Notes: generated from the letters alone by a model not told the origin. 64,000 nucleotides of DNA from Aerococcaceae bacterium (GCA_030525795.1 JAUNEB010000002.1:1-64000); one strand, 5' to 3'; numbered from the stretch's first letter, positions 43,054 through 52,181 are shown. A program made the numbers and translations.

Positions 43054-43920
43054 TTAATTTTGCCACCAAAGTTTGATTAAGGCTTGCGTCCCATCGTTTT
43101 CATGGCCATTTTCACAAAGTTGTTGGTACAGTTGCGCCGCTAATTGCGTTGCTGGCAACTTTAATTCTAGGCGTTCTGCTTCGTCGAGCGCAATTTTCAA
43201 GTCTTTCAAGAAATGCTTGGCAAAAAAACCAGGTGAGTAGTCTTCGCGCAAAATACGCGGCGCGTAGTTCGCCAGCGACCAGTTGGCTGCACTGCCGGCG
43301 CCAACCGTACCGAGCACATCTTCAAGCGATAATTGCATCGCTTTGGCATAAACGAGCAATTCAGTCATGCCGAGCATCGTGCCGGCAATCATAATTTGGT
43401 TAGCCATTTTAGTATGTTGGCCTGCACCCGCTGCGCCTTGCAGACGCATTTTTGCAGAGAAGCAAGCTAAATATGGTTCAACTGCTTCGAAAGTAGCCTT
43501 ATCGCCGCCGACCATCGTCGTTAAGCGCGCTTCTTTAGCGCCTAAATCGCCACCAGACACGGGCGCATCGAGCACTTGGACGCCAAGTTGTTGGCCTTTT
43601 TGGTATAAGGTTTGCGCTAAACTTGGGGTGCTTGTCGTCATATCTACAAAAATTTGTCCTGGTCGTGACCCAGAAAATAATCCGACTTCGCCATTGTAAA
43701 CTTCGTCGACGTCTTTCGGGTAGCCGACGATTGTAAAGACGACGTCTGCTTGTTGCGCCACTGCTTGAGGTGTTTCGACCCATTTTGCACCGAGCGCTAA
43801 AAGAGGTTGCGCCTTCGATTGCGTGCGTGTGTAAACGACAAGTTCGTGTCCCGCATTCAGTAAATGCGTCGCCATGCTCACTCCCATGACGCCTAATCCG
43901 ATAAATCCTAAAGTTGCCAT
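43054..43920 (-). CDS. Beta-hydroxyacid dehydrogenase family protein
   Basis: A 288-residue member of the 3-hydroxyisobutyrate / tartronate-semialdehyde reductase family. Seen: the NAD(P) loop GFIGLGVMGVSMATHLLNAGHE, the substrate motif DAPVSGGDLGAKEA, and the catalytic lysine in GQHTKMANQIMIAG. YTRTQSK after the second strand suggests NADP(H). The exact substrate (glyoxylate/succinic semialdehyde, tartronate semialdehyde or hydroxyisobutyrate) is not clear. It starts 3 nt after the glycosyltransferase stop, so the pair is one unit without an obvious shared pathway. Confidence 0.88.
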   Translation of the reverse strand: MATLGFIGLGVMGVSMATHLLNAGHELVVYTRTQSKAQPLLALGAKWVETPQAVAQQADVVFTIVGYPKDVDEVYNGEVGLFSGSRPGQIFVDMTTSTPSLAQTLYQKGQQLGVQVLDAPVSGGDLGAKEARLTTMVGGDKATFEAVEPYLACFSAKMRLQGAAGAGQHTKMANQIMIAGTMLGMTELLVYAKAMQLSLEDVLGTVGAGSAANWSLANYAPRILREDYSPGFFAKHFLKDLKIALDEAERLELKLPATQLAAQLYQQLCENGHENDGTQALIKLWWQN

Positions 43921-43923
43921 ATA

Positions 43924-45144
43924 TTATTCTCCTAACATAATATCGTGATAGAGTTCTTTTGCGCTTTGATAAATGCGGTCAAACCAGCCATTTTCGGTTT
44001 GTTGATAAGTTTGAATGACCTCTTGATAAAACTGTTCGACTTGCTCCCCAAAATAATCTGCTGACAAAGGGCGTAGCAACTGGCTATCAATCGGAGCAAT
44101 TTCGTTAGCTTGTTTAGCGGTCAAATACGCTAAAATTGTTTGCGCAAACGTCTCTTCCTCTTCGAAGAGTTGTCCAAATGATGCATTTGTCATAATTTCG
44201 GCTAAATAATCGTTGCGTTTGGCAATGATTGGGAGTTGGTTCGCAAATGCCTCCAAATACGTTAAGCCTTGCGATTCTGACGTGCTAGCATTCACATACA
44301 AATCTGCCATTTGATAATATTTCCAGACAGAGTCGTGGTCAATTTGGCCTGTGAATTGAACGCAAGATTGCAATTGTAATTGCGTGACTTGTTTTTCTAA
44401 AGCGTCGCGTTCAGGGCCGTCGCCGACAATGACTAATCGTGCTTGCGGTAATTGCGGATGAAGCATTGCCATTGCCTCAATGACGGCTGCGATATTTTTT
44501 TCTTTGGATAGGCGCGATAATGAAAGTAGCACTTGATGGTCGTCTGCTAAGTTTAATTGTTGGCGTAGTTGCGATTTTACGTTGGCGTCATACGTTGGAA
44601 TGGTTACGCCCGTTGGAATGATGGCCATTTTTTCTTTGATGCCGTATTGGCGCAAGGTGTCATACGTCAACTGGCTTGGTGCAATAATGCCGTCCGCGCC
44701 TGAGCAAAACATTTTGGATAGTAATTTGACGTGCAGCGGACGAATTAAGTATCCTTTCAAAATATAATGCGTGTAATTTTCGTACATAGTGTGGTATGTG
44801 TGGACGGTTGGGATTTTCAAGCGGCTCGCAACAAAGCGTCCTGCTAATCCTAAACTGAATTCCGTATGTGTGTGGACGATGTCGAGTTCGTATTCGCGCG
44901 CAATTTTCAAGCAGCGATCAAAGCCGCCATACGCCACCCGTCGATCTTCAAAGCTCACGAACGGCACGCTCGGCAAGCGGACAATGCCTTCTTCGCCTCT
45001 AGCTTGCGGGTCCGTCGTTGTAAAAATAATGACCTGATGCCCGCGCTTAATGAGTTCATCTTTGAGTAACTTGATGGATGTTGACACTCCGCTCACTTGC
45101 GGAAAATAAGTATCGGTAAACAATCCAATTTTCAAAATAGTCAC
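43924..45144 (-). CDS. GT4 glycosyltransferase, diacylglycerol glucosyltransferase-like
   Basis: A 406-residue GT-B glycosyltransferase of family 4. The N-terminal TDTYFPQVSGVSTSIKLLKDELIKRGH is characteristic of the processive and non-processive diacylglycerol glucosyltransferases of Gram-positives. The C-terminal donor site is SLSRLSKEKNIAAVIEAM, followed by NASTSESQGLTYLEA with the EX7E-type motif. It probably glucosylates diacylglycerol to make glycolipids that anchor lipoteichoic acid. A second transferase is often adjacent; here only a dehydrogenase follows. Confidence 0.85.
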   Translation of the reverse strand: MTILKIGLFTDTYFPQVSGVSTSIKLLKDELIKRGHQVIIFTTTDPQARGEEGIVRLPSVPFVSFEDRRVAYGGFDRCLKIAREYELDIVHTHTEFSLGLAGRFVASRLKIPTVHTYHTMYENYTHYILKGYLIRPLHVKLLSKMFCSGADGIIAPSQLTYDTLRQYGIKEKMAIIPTGVTIPTYDANVKSQLRQQLNLADDHQVLLSLSRLSKEKNIAAVIEAMAMLHPQLPQARLVIVGDGPERDALEKQVTQLQLQSCVQFTGQIDHDSVWKYYQMADLYVNASTSESQGLTYLEAFANQLPIIAKRNDYLAEIMTNASFGQLFEEEETFAQTILAYLTAKQANEIAPIDSQLLRPLSADYFGEQVEQFYQEVIQTYQQTENGWFDRIYQSAKELYHDIMLGE

Positions 45145-45182
45145 CTACTTTTTGTTGTACTAATTTTTCTTACTATTATAGC

Positions 45183-45224
45183 GAAAAAAGGCGCACGACA
45201 CAACCGTCCGCCTTTTTTCGTGCG
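45183..45224 (-). terminator. Terminator with two alternative hairpins
   Basis: Arms GAAAAAAGGCG/CGCCTTTTTTC (45183-45193 with 45209-45219) form an 11-bp stem. CGCACGA/TCGTGCG (45192-45198 with 45218-45224) form a second, mutually exclusive stem. The second stem is followed on the minus strand by CCTTTTTT, the normal terminator layout. Confidence 0.75.
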
Positions 45225-45233
45225 CGTTTCGTC

Positions 45234-45725
45234 TTAAAAAATCAATCGGTAGCGCGTGCCTTTTTCAGTTTTTTCGTAAGGTTGGAAGCCTAACTTGGTG
45301 TAAAGTTGCTGAGAACCCGTATTCCAGTCATAAATTTCGTCGACTTCAATGCTTGGATAACCGAGTTGTTGGGCTCTTTGAATCATTGTTTGAATGACTT
45401 TGGTGCCAATTCCTTGATTCCAATAGGCTTTATTTCCAATGACGATCGGCAAGTCTTTTTGGTTAAATGATACATCGCCAATCGGCGTGAATGTCCCGTT
45501 TTGGAGGATTTCAATCCAATAGACTTCGCCTTGATTGCTCCACCAAGTGTACATTTTTTGCAAGAGTTCTTCGGTGTATAATTCATCATCGCCGTCCACT
45601 AACCAAACGATTTCAGCGTCTTGATACCACGGCAACGCAATGTGATAGTCGCCGTTGATTTTTCGCAAGCGTAACGTTGGATCAATGGTGATACTGTCAG
45701 GCTGAGAGATGCCGGTAATTGCCAT
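45234..45725 (-). CDS. GNAT family N-acetyltransferase
   Basis: A 163-residue GNAT acetyltransferase. The acetyl-CoA loop is around NKAYWNQGIGTKVIQTMI, and the C-terminal TGSQQLYTKLGFQPYEKTEKGTRYRL is typical. The N-terminal half (LVDGDDELYTEELLQKMYTWW) resembles RimJ/RimL-type or aminoglycoside-modifying relatives, but no substrate can be assigned. It lies 16 nt after tex, in the same operon, with a terminator at its end. Confidence 0.83.
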   Translation of the reverse strand: MAITGISQPDSITIDPTLRLRKINGDYHIALPWYQDAEIVWLVDGDDELYTEELLQKMYTWWSNQGEVYWIEILQNGTFTPIGDVSFNQKDLPIVIGNKAYWNQGIGTKVIQTMIQRAQQLGYPSIEVDEIYDWNTGSQQLYTKLGFQPYEKTEKGTRYRLIF

Positions 45726-45741
45726 GAGCGCATGCTTCTTT

Positions 45742-47898
45742 CTACATTTTCTTAAATATGCGCTTCAATGCAATGCGTTGTTTTTTCAAATCGAGTTCGA
45801 TCACTTCTACTTCAACAATGTCGCCAACTGAAACGGCTTCCGATGGATGTTTGATGAATTTTTTGGATAGTTTGGATAAGTGAATCAAGCCATCTTGTTT
45901 GACGCCAATATCGACAAACGCCCCAAAGTCGACAACATTGCGCACGACGCCTTGTAGCTGCATGCCGATTTGCAAATCTTCCATTGACATCACATCTTCG
46001 CGCAAAATCGGTGTCGGCTGCGCATCGCGAATGTCTTTCAGAGGATGTTTCAACCCGTCAATAATGTCTTGAATGGTTGCTTCGCCAACGGATAATTGTT
46101 CGGCAACTTTTGGGATGGAAAGTGCGGATAATTTTTCGATGCTGTCAGGCTGTCCTAATGCTGTCAGCGCAACGTCTGCCAATTGGAGAACCGCTTTGGC
46201 AGCAGGATAACTTTCAGGATGAATTCCTGTTTGGTCGAGTGGATTGTCTCCTCCGACCACACGCAAAAAGCCGACCGCTTGTTCATACGTTTTTGGTCCT
46301 AACCGTTTGACATTTTTGATTTGAGTGCGGTTGTTGAATTTGCCTAATTCATTGCGTAATTGAATAACATTTTTGGCGGTGGCTGCCGTTAACCCCGAAA
46401 TATGTTGCAACAACGAGATGCTGGCGGTGTTGATGTCGACGCCGACTTGGTTGACGGTCATGTTGACAACAAAATCTAACGCTTCATTCAATTGTTTTTG
46501 GGCGACATCATGTTGGTATTGACCTACGCCGATGGATTTCGGGTCGATTTTGATTAGTTCAGCCAATGGATCTTGCAAGCGGCGCGCAATGCTAACCGCG
46601 CTACGCTCTTCCACTTGAAAATCAGGAAATTCTTCGCGTGCCAATTCGCTCGCGCTATAAACCGACGCTCCCGCTTCATTCACTACCAAAAATTGTACTT
46701 TACGCGGCAACGTTTTAATGACTTCACTCACAAATTGCTCGGATTCGCGACTTGCCGTGCCGTTGCCGATTGCAATGACGTCCACTTGATAACGTTCGAT
46801 AAGGGCTGCGAGTTCTTGTTTGGCGGCGTCGCGTTTTGCTTGAGGTGCAGGTTTATGCGGATAAATGACTCCTTTATCCAACACGCGCCCTGTTTCATTG
46901 ATGACAGCGAGCTTGCATCCTGTGCGGTAAGCGGGGTCTAGTCCGAGAACGATTTTGCCTTTGAGAGGTGGCGTCAACAATAAGTGGCGCAAATTGTCGC
47001 CAAATACTTGAATGGCTTGTTGGTCGGCTTTTTCGGTGGCTTCGTTGCGTAGTTCGCGCTCAATCGCGGGCGCAATAAATCGTTTATAGCCGTCTTCAAT
47101 CGCTTTTTGGACGAGGTTTTCTTTTGCTTGCGGGAGTGGCAGCCCGATAAAACGTTTCGTCAAATAATTCAGCACGGGCACATCATCCATTGTCAATTTA
47201 ATCGTCAAAACGCCTTCTTTTTCCGCGCGGTTCATGGCTAAAGTACGGTGCGCGGCTAATGTCGCTAATTTTTCGGAATAGTCGTAATACATGTGGTAGA
47301 CGTTTTGCGTGTCTAAAGTTTCGTCTTTTAATGTAGATTGGACGACGGCATTGTAGCGCGCGTATTTGCGAATAAATTCGCGGTATGTCGCGTTGTCTGA
47401 TACCCGTTGTGCCAAAATTTCGTGTGCGCCCGCCAAGGCTTCTTCAACTGTCGGGACTTCTTCCGTGACAAATTGCGCCGCATACGATTCGATATCGCCT
47501 GCTTCATCCGATAGCAGCCATTCTGCTAGAGGTTCCAGTCCTTGTTCGATGGCAATCATCGCTTTGGTGCGACGTTTTTGTTTGAACGGACGGTAAATGT
47601 CTTCGACTTGTTGCAATGTTGTAGCCGCTTGAATTTGCGCGACTAAATCGTCAGTTAATTTTTCTTGCTCGTGAATGAGGCGCGTCACTTCTTCTTTGCG
47701 TTGCGCCAGTTGCGTTACATAGTGGTGCCGCTGCTCAATCGCATGAATTTGCACCTCATCGAGCGAGCCGGTCATTTCTTTGCGGTAGCGCGCGATAAAA
47801 GGAATCGTGTTCCCTTCGGCGAGTAATGTTAATACGGTTTGTACTTGTTGACGCGGAATGTTCAACTCCGCCGCGACTTGTTCTACTAATAATTCCAT
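45742..47898 (-). CDS. tex: Tex family S1 RNA-binding transcription accessory protein
   Basis: Tex is a nucleic-acid-binding protein linked to transcription and tolerance of toxic transcripts. The 718 residues show the N-terminal helical region, a YqgF/RNase H-like domain (IVLGLDPAYRTGCKLAVINETG), helix-hairpin-helix motifs (NTASISLLQHISGLTAATAKNVI, FNNRTQIKNVKRLGPKTYEQ) and a C-terminal S1 domain (VDFGAFVDIGVKQDGLIHLS). The ending QRIALKRIFKKM is basic. It is transcribed with a phosphatase upstream (10-nt gap) and an acetyltransferase downstream. Confidence 0.95.
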   Translation of the reverse strand: MELLVEQVAAELNIPRQQVQTVLTLLAEGNTIPFIARYRKEMTGSLDEVQIHAIEQRHHYVTQLAQRKEEVTRLIHEQEKLTDDLVAQIQAATTLQQVEDIYRPFKQKRRTKAMIAIEQGLEPLAEWLLSDEAGDIESYAAQFVTEEVPTVEEALAGAHEILAQRVSDNATYREFIRKYARYNAVVQSTLKDETLDTQNVYHMYYDYSEKLATLAAHRTLAMNRAEKEGVLTIKLTMDDVPVLNYLTKRFIGLPLPQAKENLVQKAIEDGYKRFIAPAIERELRNEATEKADQQAIQVFGDNLRHLLLTPPLKGKIVLGLDPAYRTGCKLAVINETGRVLDKGVIYPHKPAPQAKRDAAKQELAALIERYQVDVIAIGNGTASRESEQFVSEVIKTLPRKVQFLVVNEAGASVYSASELAREEFPDFQVEERSAVSIARRLQDPLAELIKIDPKSIGVGQYQHDVAQKQLNEALDFVVNMTVNQVGVDINTASISLLQHISGLTAATAKNVIQLRNELGKFNNRTQIKNVKRLGPKTYEQAVGFLRVVGGDNPLDQTGIHPESYPAAKAVLQLADVALTALGQPDSIEKLSALSIPKVAEQLSVGEATIQDIIDGLKHPLKDIRDAQPTPILREDVMSMEDLQIGMQLQGVVRNVVDFGAFVDIGVKQDGLIHLSKLSKKFIKHPSEAVSVGDIVEVEVIELDLKKQRIALKRIFKKM

Positions 47899-47908
47899 GT
47901 GATTGCTC

Positions 47909-48622
47909 CTATTTTACGTGATAGTTTGTTAAAAGATGATGATGGTCAATGACGATGCCGTGTAATACGCCCCCGTAAACAGCACCGCCGTCGATGCCGA
48001 TTTTGTTTGCGTCTTGCCAAATGTCGTAGTGCCCGATTTTGCCATGCAAACTGTTCGTCGGTGTATGCCCAAAAATAAATTGGCGTCCCGTCGTATTTGG
48101 CAATTCATGAAACGGCTCACGAATCCATACAAAATCGCGTCGGCTTGACTGTTGCCAATTTTCTAATGTTAAGTCAACACCGGCATGAACGACCACAAAA
48201 TTTCCAAATTCAACATAAAGTGGCAACGATTCTAACCACGAAACGAGCCAGTCGTGTTGCGTTTTGACGCGCGTTACAATTTCTGGAATCGCCCATTGCT
48301 GCAACGTTTCTACAGGCGTATTCAGCAATTCAGACAACGTTGTCCAGCCGCCATTGCGCACATACCGTTCAAAATAGCGTTCTTCGGGCTGCGTCAACAT
48401 TTCGAGCAACATTGCCTCATGATTCCCGCACAAACAAATGGCGCCCGCTTCTTGCTGCAACTGGCGAACGCGCTTAATGACCGCCAACGAATTTGGCCCG
48501 CGATCCATTAAATCCCCTACCAAAATTAGTTGTTGCGTCTCCGATTGCCAGTGTGCTAACAATCGCTCAAATTGCGTATGCATTCCATGAATATCGCCAA
48601 TAACAAATGCTTGTGCCTGCAT
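47909..48622 (-). CDS. Metallophosphatase, ApaH/PrpE-like
   Basis: A 237-residue calcineurin-like phosphoesterase of the serine/threonine phosphatase or symmetrical diadenosine tetraphosphatase type. Metal-site motifs: GDIHGM near 8, GDLMDRGPNS near 37, CGNHEAML near 66, and later VVHAGVDL and FGHTPT. Whether it acts on phosphoproteins, Ap4A or other nucleotides cannot be decided by reading. First gene of the unit with tex and an acetyltransferase. Confidence 0.88.
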   Translation of the reverse strand: MQAQAFVIGDIHGMHTQFERLLAHWQSETQQLILVGDLMDRGPNSLAVIKRVRQLQQEAGAICLCGNHEAMLLEMLTQPEERYFERYVRNGGWTTLSELLNTPVETLQQWAIPEIVTRVKTQHDWLVSWLESLPLYVEFGNFVVVHAGVDLTLENWQQSSRRDFVWIREPFHELPNTTGRQFIFGHTPTNSLHGKIGHYDIWQDANKIGIDGGAVYGGVLHGIVIDHHHLLTNYHVK

Positions 48623-48700
48623 GCTTTTTCCTCCAGTTTGTTGAACTTATCTTTTGTTATTATAGCACATTTTGTACACAGACAAATACTCTTTTTACAA

Positions 48701-48776
48701 AAACACGAACATTACGCTCAGAAAACTTTGAAATCACCTTGAAAAGATTGACTTGTGTATTACCCATTGCTATACT
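48701..48776 (+). promoter_or_regulatory. PurBox and promoter of the purine permease
   Basis: TTGACT (48748-48753), a 17-nt spacer and TATACT (48771-48776) form a strong promoter. AAACACGAACATT (48701-48713) matches the PurBox (AWWWCCGAACWWT) with one change. Its CGAAC lies about 76 bp before the expected start of transcription, the position described for PurR activation in Lactococcus. Confidence 0.65.
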
Positions 48777-48808
48777 GACTACGAAATTATTAAAAAGGAG
48801 GATTCATC

Positions 48809-50245
48809 TTGAATCAATTTTTCAAACTTAAGGAACATAACACGAATGTTTCGACCGAAATCATTGCGGGTATTACGACATTTTTAGCGATGTCTTACAT
48901 TGTATTCGTCAACCCCGCTATTTTGTCATTGACAGGAATGCCAACTCAAGCGGTATTTTTAGCAACTTTATTCGCAGCGGGCGTTTCAACGTTGGCAATG
49001 GGGCTTTTGGCGAATGTTCCGTATGCATTGGCGCCAGGAATGGGCTTGAACGCCTTCTTCACTTATACGGTTTGCTTCAGCTTAGGGTTCACATGGCAAC
49101 AAGCGCTCGGCATGGTATTTTTGTGCGGAATTATTAACGTCCTTATTACCGTCACAAAAATTCGCCGTTCTTTAATTGTATCCATTCCCGATTCATTGCA
49201 GCATGCAATTTCAGCAGGGATTGGCGTTTTCATTGCTTATATCGGTATCAAAAATGCGCGTTTCATTCAGTTTTTGACAGACGGCGTAAACGCAAGCGTT
49301 TCAACAGCGCCTGACGGCTCCGTCATCAACGTCATTTCCAACGGTGGCATCGTCCCTGAATTGGTCAACTTCACTTCGCCGGAATCATTACTTGCGTTAT
49401 TAGGATTAGTCATTACGTTAATTTTAATGGTTCGCAACGTAAAAGGCGCACTTTTAATCGGGATTTTAACGACAACTGTTTTGGGTATTCCATTCGGTTT
49501 AGTTGATTTATCTACATTGAATGCGAGCGGTAATTCATTATCCGCAGCTTTTGCTGAACTTGGTCAAACAATGTTCGTTATTTTCAAACCAGAAGGATTG
49601 CCTTCGTTGTTTGCAGATGCTTCTAAACTGCCTTTAGTCTTTATGACGATTTTTGCATTCAGCTTATCAGACGTATTCGATACAATCGGTACATTCGTCG
49701 GCACAGGTCGCCGTACTGGGATTTTCTCTAAAGAAGACGAGGAAGCTTTGCAACATAGTTCTGGTTTCTCTTCAAAAATGGACAAGGCTCTCTTCGGGGA
49801 TTCTATCGGAACGATTATCGGCGCGTTATTCGGCACTTCAAACACAACTACTTATGTAGAATCTGCTGCTGGAATTGGCGTGGGTGGTCGCACAGGTTTA
49901 ACTTCTGTCGTCACTGCAACGTTATTCTTCTTAACTGCATTCATCTTGCCATTTATTGGCTTAGTGCCTTCAGCTGCAACAGCCCCTGCGTTAATTATTG
50001 TCGGCGTATTGATGATGGCTTCTTTCAAAGATATTGATTGGACTGACTTTGCAGAAGCAGCACCTGCATTTTTCGCATCAATTTTCATGGGATTTGCCTA
50101 TTCTATCTCATACGGTATCGCGGCTGGCTTTATTGTTTACGTTATTGTTAAACTTTCTCAAGGCAAAGCAAAAGATATTCATCCTGTATTGTGGATTTCC
50201 GTAGCATTATTCCTCTTGAACTTCATCATTTTAGCAACGTTGTAA
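48809..50245 (+). CDS. NCS2 family guanine/hypoxanthine permease
   Basis: A 478-residue membrane protein with about 12-14 hydrophobic segments of the NCS2/AzgA-like (PbuG) group, proton symporters for hypoxanthine, guanine or adenine. Signatures: NTNVSTEIIAGITTFLAMSYI at the N-terminus, APGMGLNAFFTYTV, and the SDVFDTIGTFVGTGRRTG motif near 290. The start codon is TTG at 48809, with AAAGGAGG 7 nt before it. The upstream PurBox suggests induction by PurR with PRPP. Single gene with a strong terminator. Confidence 0.93.
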   Translation: MNQFFKLKEHNTNVSTEIIAGITTFLAMSYIVFVNPAILSLTGMPTQAVFLATLFAAGVSTLAMGLLANVPYALAPGMGLNAFFTYTVCFSLGFTWQQALGMVFLCGIINVLITVTKIRRSLIVSIPDSLQHAISAGIGVFIAYIGIKNARFIQFLTDGVNASVSTAPDGSVINVISNGGIVPELVNFTSPESLLALLGLVITLILMVRNVKGALLIGILTTTVLGIPFGLVDLSTLNASGNSLSAAFAELGQTMFVIFKPEGLPSLFADASKLPLVFMTIFAFSLSDVFDTIGTFVGTGRRTGIFSKEDEEALQHSSGFSSKMDKALFGDSIGTIIGALFGTSNTTTYVESAAGIGVGGRTGLTSVVTATLFFLTAFILPFIGLVPSAATAPALIIVGVLMMASFKDIDWTDFAEAAPAFFASIFMGFAYSISYGIAAGFIVYVIVKLSQGKAKDIHPVLWISVALFLLNFIILATL

Positions 50246-50290
50246 TGTAACTCGTCTCAGAAATCCTCCCATTTTTGAGATAATACAAAT

Positions 50291-50334
50291 ACACCTCGAT
50301 TAAATTCTGTGTTTCGTGAATTTAATCGGGGTGT
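50291..50334 (+). terminator. Terminator of the purine permease gene
   Basis: A 17-bp stem with one G-T pair (50291-50307 with 50318-50334; arms ACACC...AAATTC and complement) is followed by TTTTCTTTCTTTTTT. Confidence 0.9.
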
Positions 50335-50346
50335 TTTCTTTCTTTT

Positions 50347-51012
50347 TTAGCGGCGATTTTTGAGTAGGGCGTGAATCCAATCGGGTGCGTAAGCGGATGT
50401 GCAGCCTTTGGCTACTTTCATGTCGCGATACACTCCTAATTGCGTTGCCAACGTCAAACAGCGTTGCAAATAATCTGGATAGTTGACGGCGATTTCTACG
50501 AAGCATTGATTCATCACCCAGCGTACCAATTCGTCACTTTTTGCGAGATGGCGCTCGATGTGTTGTAGTAAAGCCTCCACTTCTTCGGTTGTTCGTTGCT
50601 TTTTCTTCACCAAAAAAGTTTCCAAACGCCAACCAATGCGCTGCTCTAAAAGCGATGACTGTGCTTTAAGTTGATCGCTCCAAGCCATTACGTGAGGGGA
50701 TTGCGTCAACACGCGGTCGGCTAACTTATCCAAAACGAGTAGCGACACTTGCTCGTCAATGAATTCGGATAGCAGTTCGGACGTTATACGTTGCGCATCA
50801 AATAATTCAATCGCGACCAATTGCGCTTCCAAAATGCCCGTTCGCCACAAAGGCAGCGCCCATTCGGTTTGTTGTTTATGGCGCTTGGCAATGCGCTGAA
50901 CCTCGCCCATCATCACTCCAATATACGCTTGCGTGACGCCTGTTTTTTCGTAGCGTTTGATGACGGATGGATTTGCTGCCGTCTTTAGCTCGGCTAAAAT
51001 ATGTTCAATCAT
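50347..51012 (-). CDS. DNA alkylation repair (AlkD-like) HEAT-repeat protein
   Basis: A 221-residue all-helical protein of the DNA alkylation repair (AlkD/AlkC) superfamily, glycosylases built from HEAT-like repeats that remove 3- or 7-alkylpurines. Seen: PSVIKRYEKTGVTQAYIGVMMGEVQRIAKRHKQ at the N-terminus, WSDQLKAQSSLLEQRIGWRLETFL, and VRWVMNQCFVEIAVNYPDY. The catalytic Asp/Trp/Arg set of AlkD cannot be placed with certainty. Some family members are not glycosylases. It is followed by a DUF805 gene and is transcribed alone or with it. Confidence 0.75.
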   Translation of the reverse strand: MIEHILAELKTAANPSVIKRYEKTGVTQAYIGVMMGEVQRIAKRHKQQTEWALPLWRTGILEAQLVAIELFDAQRITSELLSEFIDEQVSLLVLDKLADRVLTQSPHVMAWSDQLKAQSSLLEQRIGWRLETFLVKKKQRTTEEVEALLQHIERHLAKSDELVRWVMNQCFVEIAVNYPDYLQRCLTLATQLGVYRDMKVAKGCTSAYAPDWIHALLKNRR

Positions 51013-51044
51013 TTAGATTTCACTCCTTTTTGCCATTATAACAT

Positions 51045-51076
51045 AAAAAGAGCGCTGCTCACCGTTGAGAACGCTC
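51045..51076 (-). terminator. Terminator of the DUF805 gene
   Basis: Arms GAGCG/CGCTC (51050-51054 with 51072-51076) with an inner TGCTCA/TGAGAA-like pairing. TTTTT follows on the minus strand, between the DUF805 and AlkD-like genes. Confidence 0.75.
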
Positions 51077-51085
51077 AAAAAAATA

Positions 51086-51430
51086 CTAATCAAATTGATC
51101 GGGCTGCACTAAACAATACAACACATACAAGTTCCCAAACGGCACAAATGACCACAACAGTTTCCACGGATTATATCCCGCGCTACGCATACGGCGCACC
51201 GTTGAAGCAATATTCGGAAAAACAGAAACTGCTATAAAAAGAGAAAAGGGAATCATCACTTTAATCACATCATCTTCCGATGTCATAGAAGACACGGATA
51301 ATATAATCACTACATCAAGTATCAACAGTATCAATAAATTCGCCAAAACGGCTAACCAATAAGCTTTGCGACGCGTTGTCCCTGAAAAATCAAATGCACG
51401 TTTCCAATATTCTTTGTAAGCTGCTAACAT
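51086..51430 (-). CDS. DUF805 small membrane protein
   Basis: A 114-residue DUF805 protein with three or four transmembrane segments (about 26-48, 58-78, 88-108). The family signatures AFDFSGTTRRKAYWLAVLAN at the N-terminus and VRRMRSAGYNPWKLLWSFVPF near the C-terminus are clear. Function is unknown across the family. It has its own terminator. Confidence 0.88.
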   Translation of the reverse strand: MLAAYKEYWKRAFDFSGTTRRKAYWLAVLANLLILLILDVVIILSVSSMTSEDDVIKVMIPFSLFIAVSVFPNIASTVRRMRSAGYNPWKLLWSFVPFGNLYVLYCLVQPDQFD

Positions 51431-51514
51431 TTATAAACTCCTTTATATAATCGTATGCTTATATATTACCCCCCCACGAATTTTGTCAAGTTTTTTGATG
51501 CGAAAATTCGTGAA

Positions 51515-51564
51515 TTTGCATGAAGTTTTTTTTGCATGAAGCGATCGTTTGTTTATGCTATACT
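51515..51564 (+). promoter_or_regulatory. Extended -10 promoter with two direct repeats
   Basis: TATGC-TATACT (-10 at 51559-51564) is an extended -10. TTTGCATGAAG occurs twice, at 51515-51525 and 51531-51541 (16-bp period). The second copy covers the -35 position, a layout that suggests activator or repressor binding. Confidence 0.45.
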
Positions 51565-51583
51565 ATACGAAAGGAGTGATTGA

Positions 51584-52132
51584 ATGAAACGAGCTTTAAT
51601 TCATATTGATTATACGAACGATTTTGTGGCGGACGACGGCAAGTTGACTTGCGGAAAAGTTGCGCAAGCGATTCACGATAACATTTTGCAGTTGACGGAA
51701 ACTTTTTACCAAGCGGGCGATTTGATTGTCTTTGCGATTGATACGCATTATCCGAACGATACGCATCATCCTGAGCACACACTTTTTCCGCCGCATAATT
51801 TGATTGGCACACCCGGGCAAAATTTGTACGGCGAATTAGAGCGTTTGTATCAGTCGATAAAGCAGGCGCCGAATGTGTATTACATGCCAAAAACGCGCTA
51901 TTCCGCTTTTGCGGGTACGGATTTGGAACTGAAATTACGCGAACGTGGCATTACAGAATTGCATTTGGTCGGCGTTTGTACGGATATTTGCATTTTGCAT
52001 ACGGCAGTGGATGCTTACAATAAAGGATTCCAATTAGTTATCCACCGAAATGCTGTCGCGAGTTTCAATGCGGCAGGACACGCGTGGTCGTTGACACATT
52101 TTGAACAGACGCTTGGCGCAATCCTATTATAA
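51584..52132 (+). CDS. Isochorismatase/nicotinamidase family cysteine hydrolase
   Basis: A 182-residue cysteine hydrolase. The Asp-Lys-Cys triad is visible: Asp in IHIDYTNDF near 9-13, Lys103 in MPKTRYSAF, and the nucleophile in VGVCTDICILHTA near 132. A cis-peptide-like V-C-T precedes the helix. Nicotinamidase (PncA-like) activity in NAD salvage is a likely role; the metal-binding His residues (DTHYPNDTHHPEH) support this over isochorismatase. AAAGGAG precedes the ATG. Single gene. Confidence 0.85.
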   Translation: MKRALIHIDYTNDFVADDGKLTCGKVAQAIHDNILQLTETFYQAGDLIVFAIDTHYPNDTHHPEHTLFPPHNLIGTPGQNLYGELERLYQSIKQAPNVYYMPKTRYSAFAGTDLELKLRERGITELHLVGVCTDICILHTAVDAYNKGFQLVIHRNAVASFNAAGHAWSLTHFEQTLGAILL

Positions 52133-52137
52133 AAGCG

Positions 52138-52178
52138 AAAAATCGCCTTTATCCTTTTGGGATAGAGGCGATTTTTTT
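52138..52178. terminator. Bidirectional terminator after the nicotinamidase-like gene
   Basis: AAATCGCCT/AGGCGATTT arms (52140-52148 with 52166-52174) and an inner ATCC/GGAT stem, flanked by A and T runs. It also ends the methionine block on the minus strand. Confidence 0.9.
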
Positions 52179-52181
52179 GAA

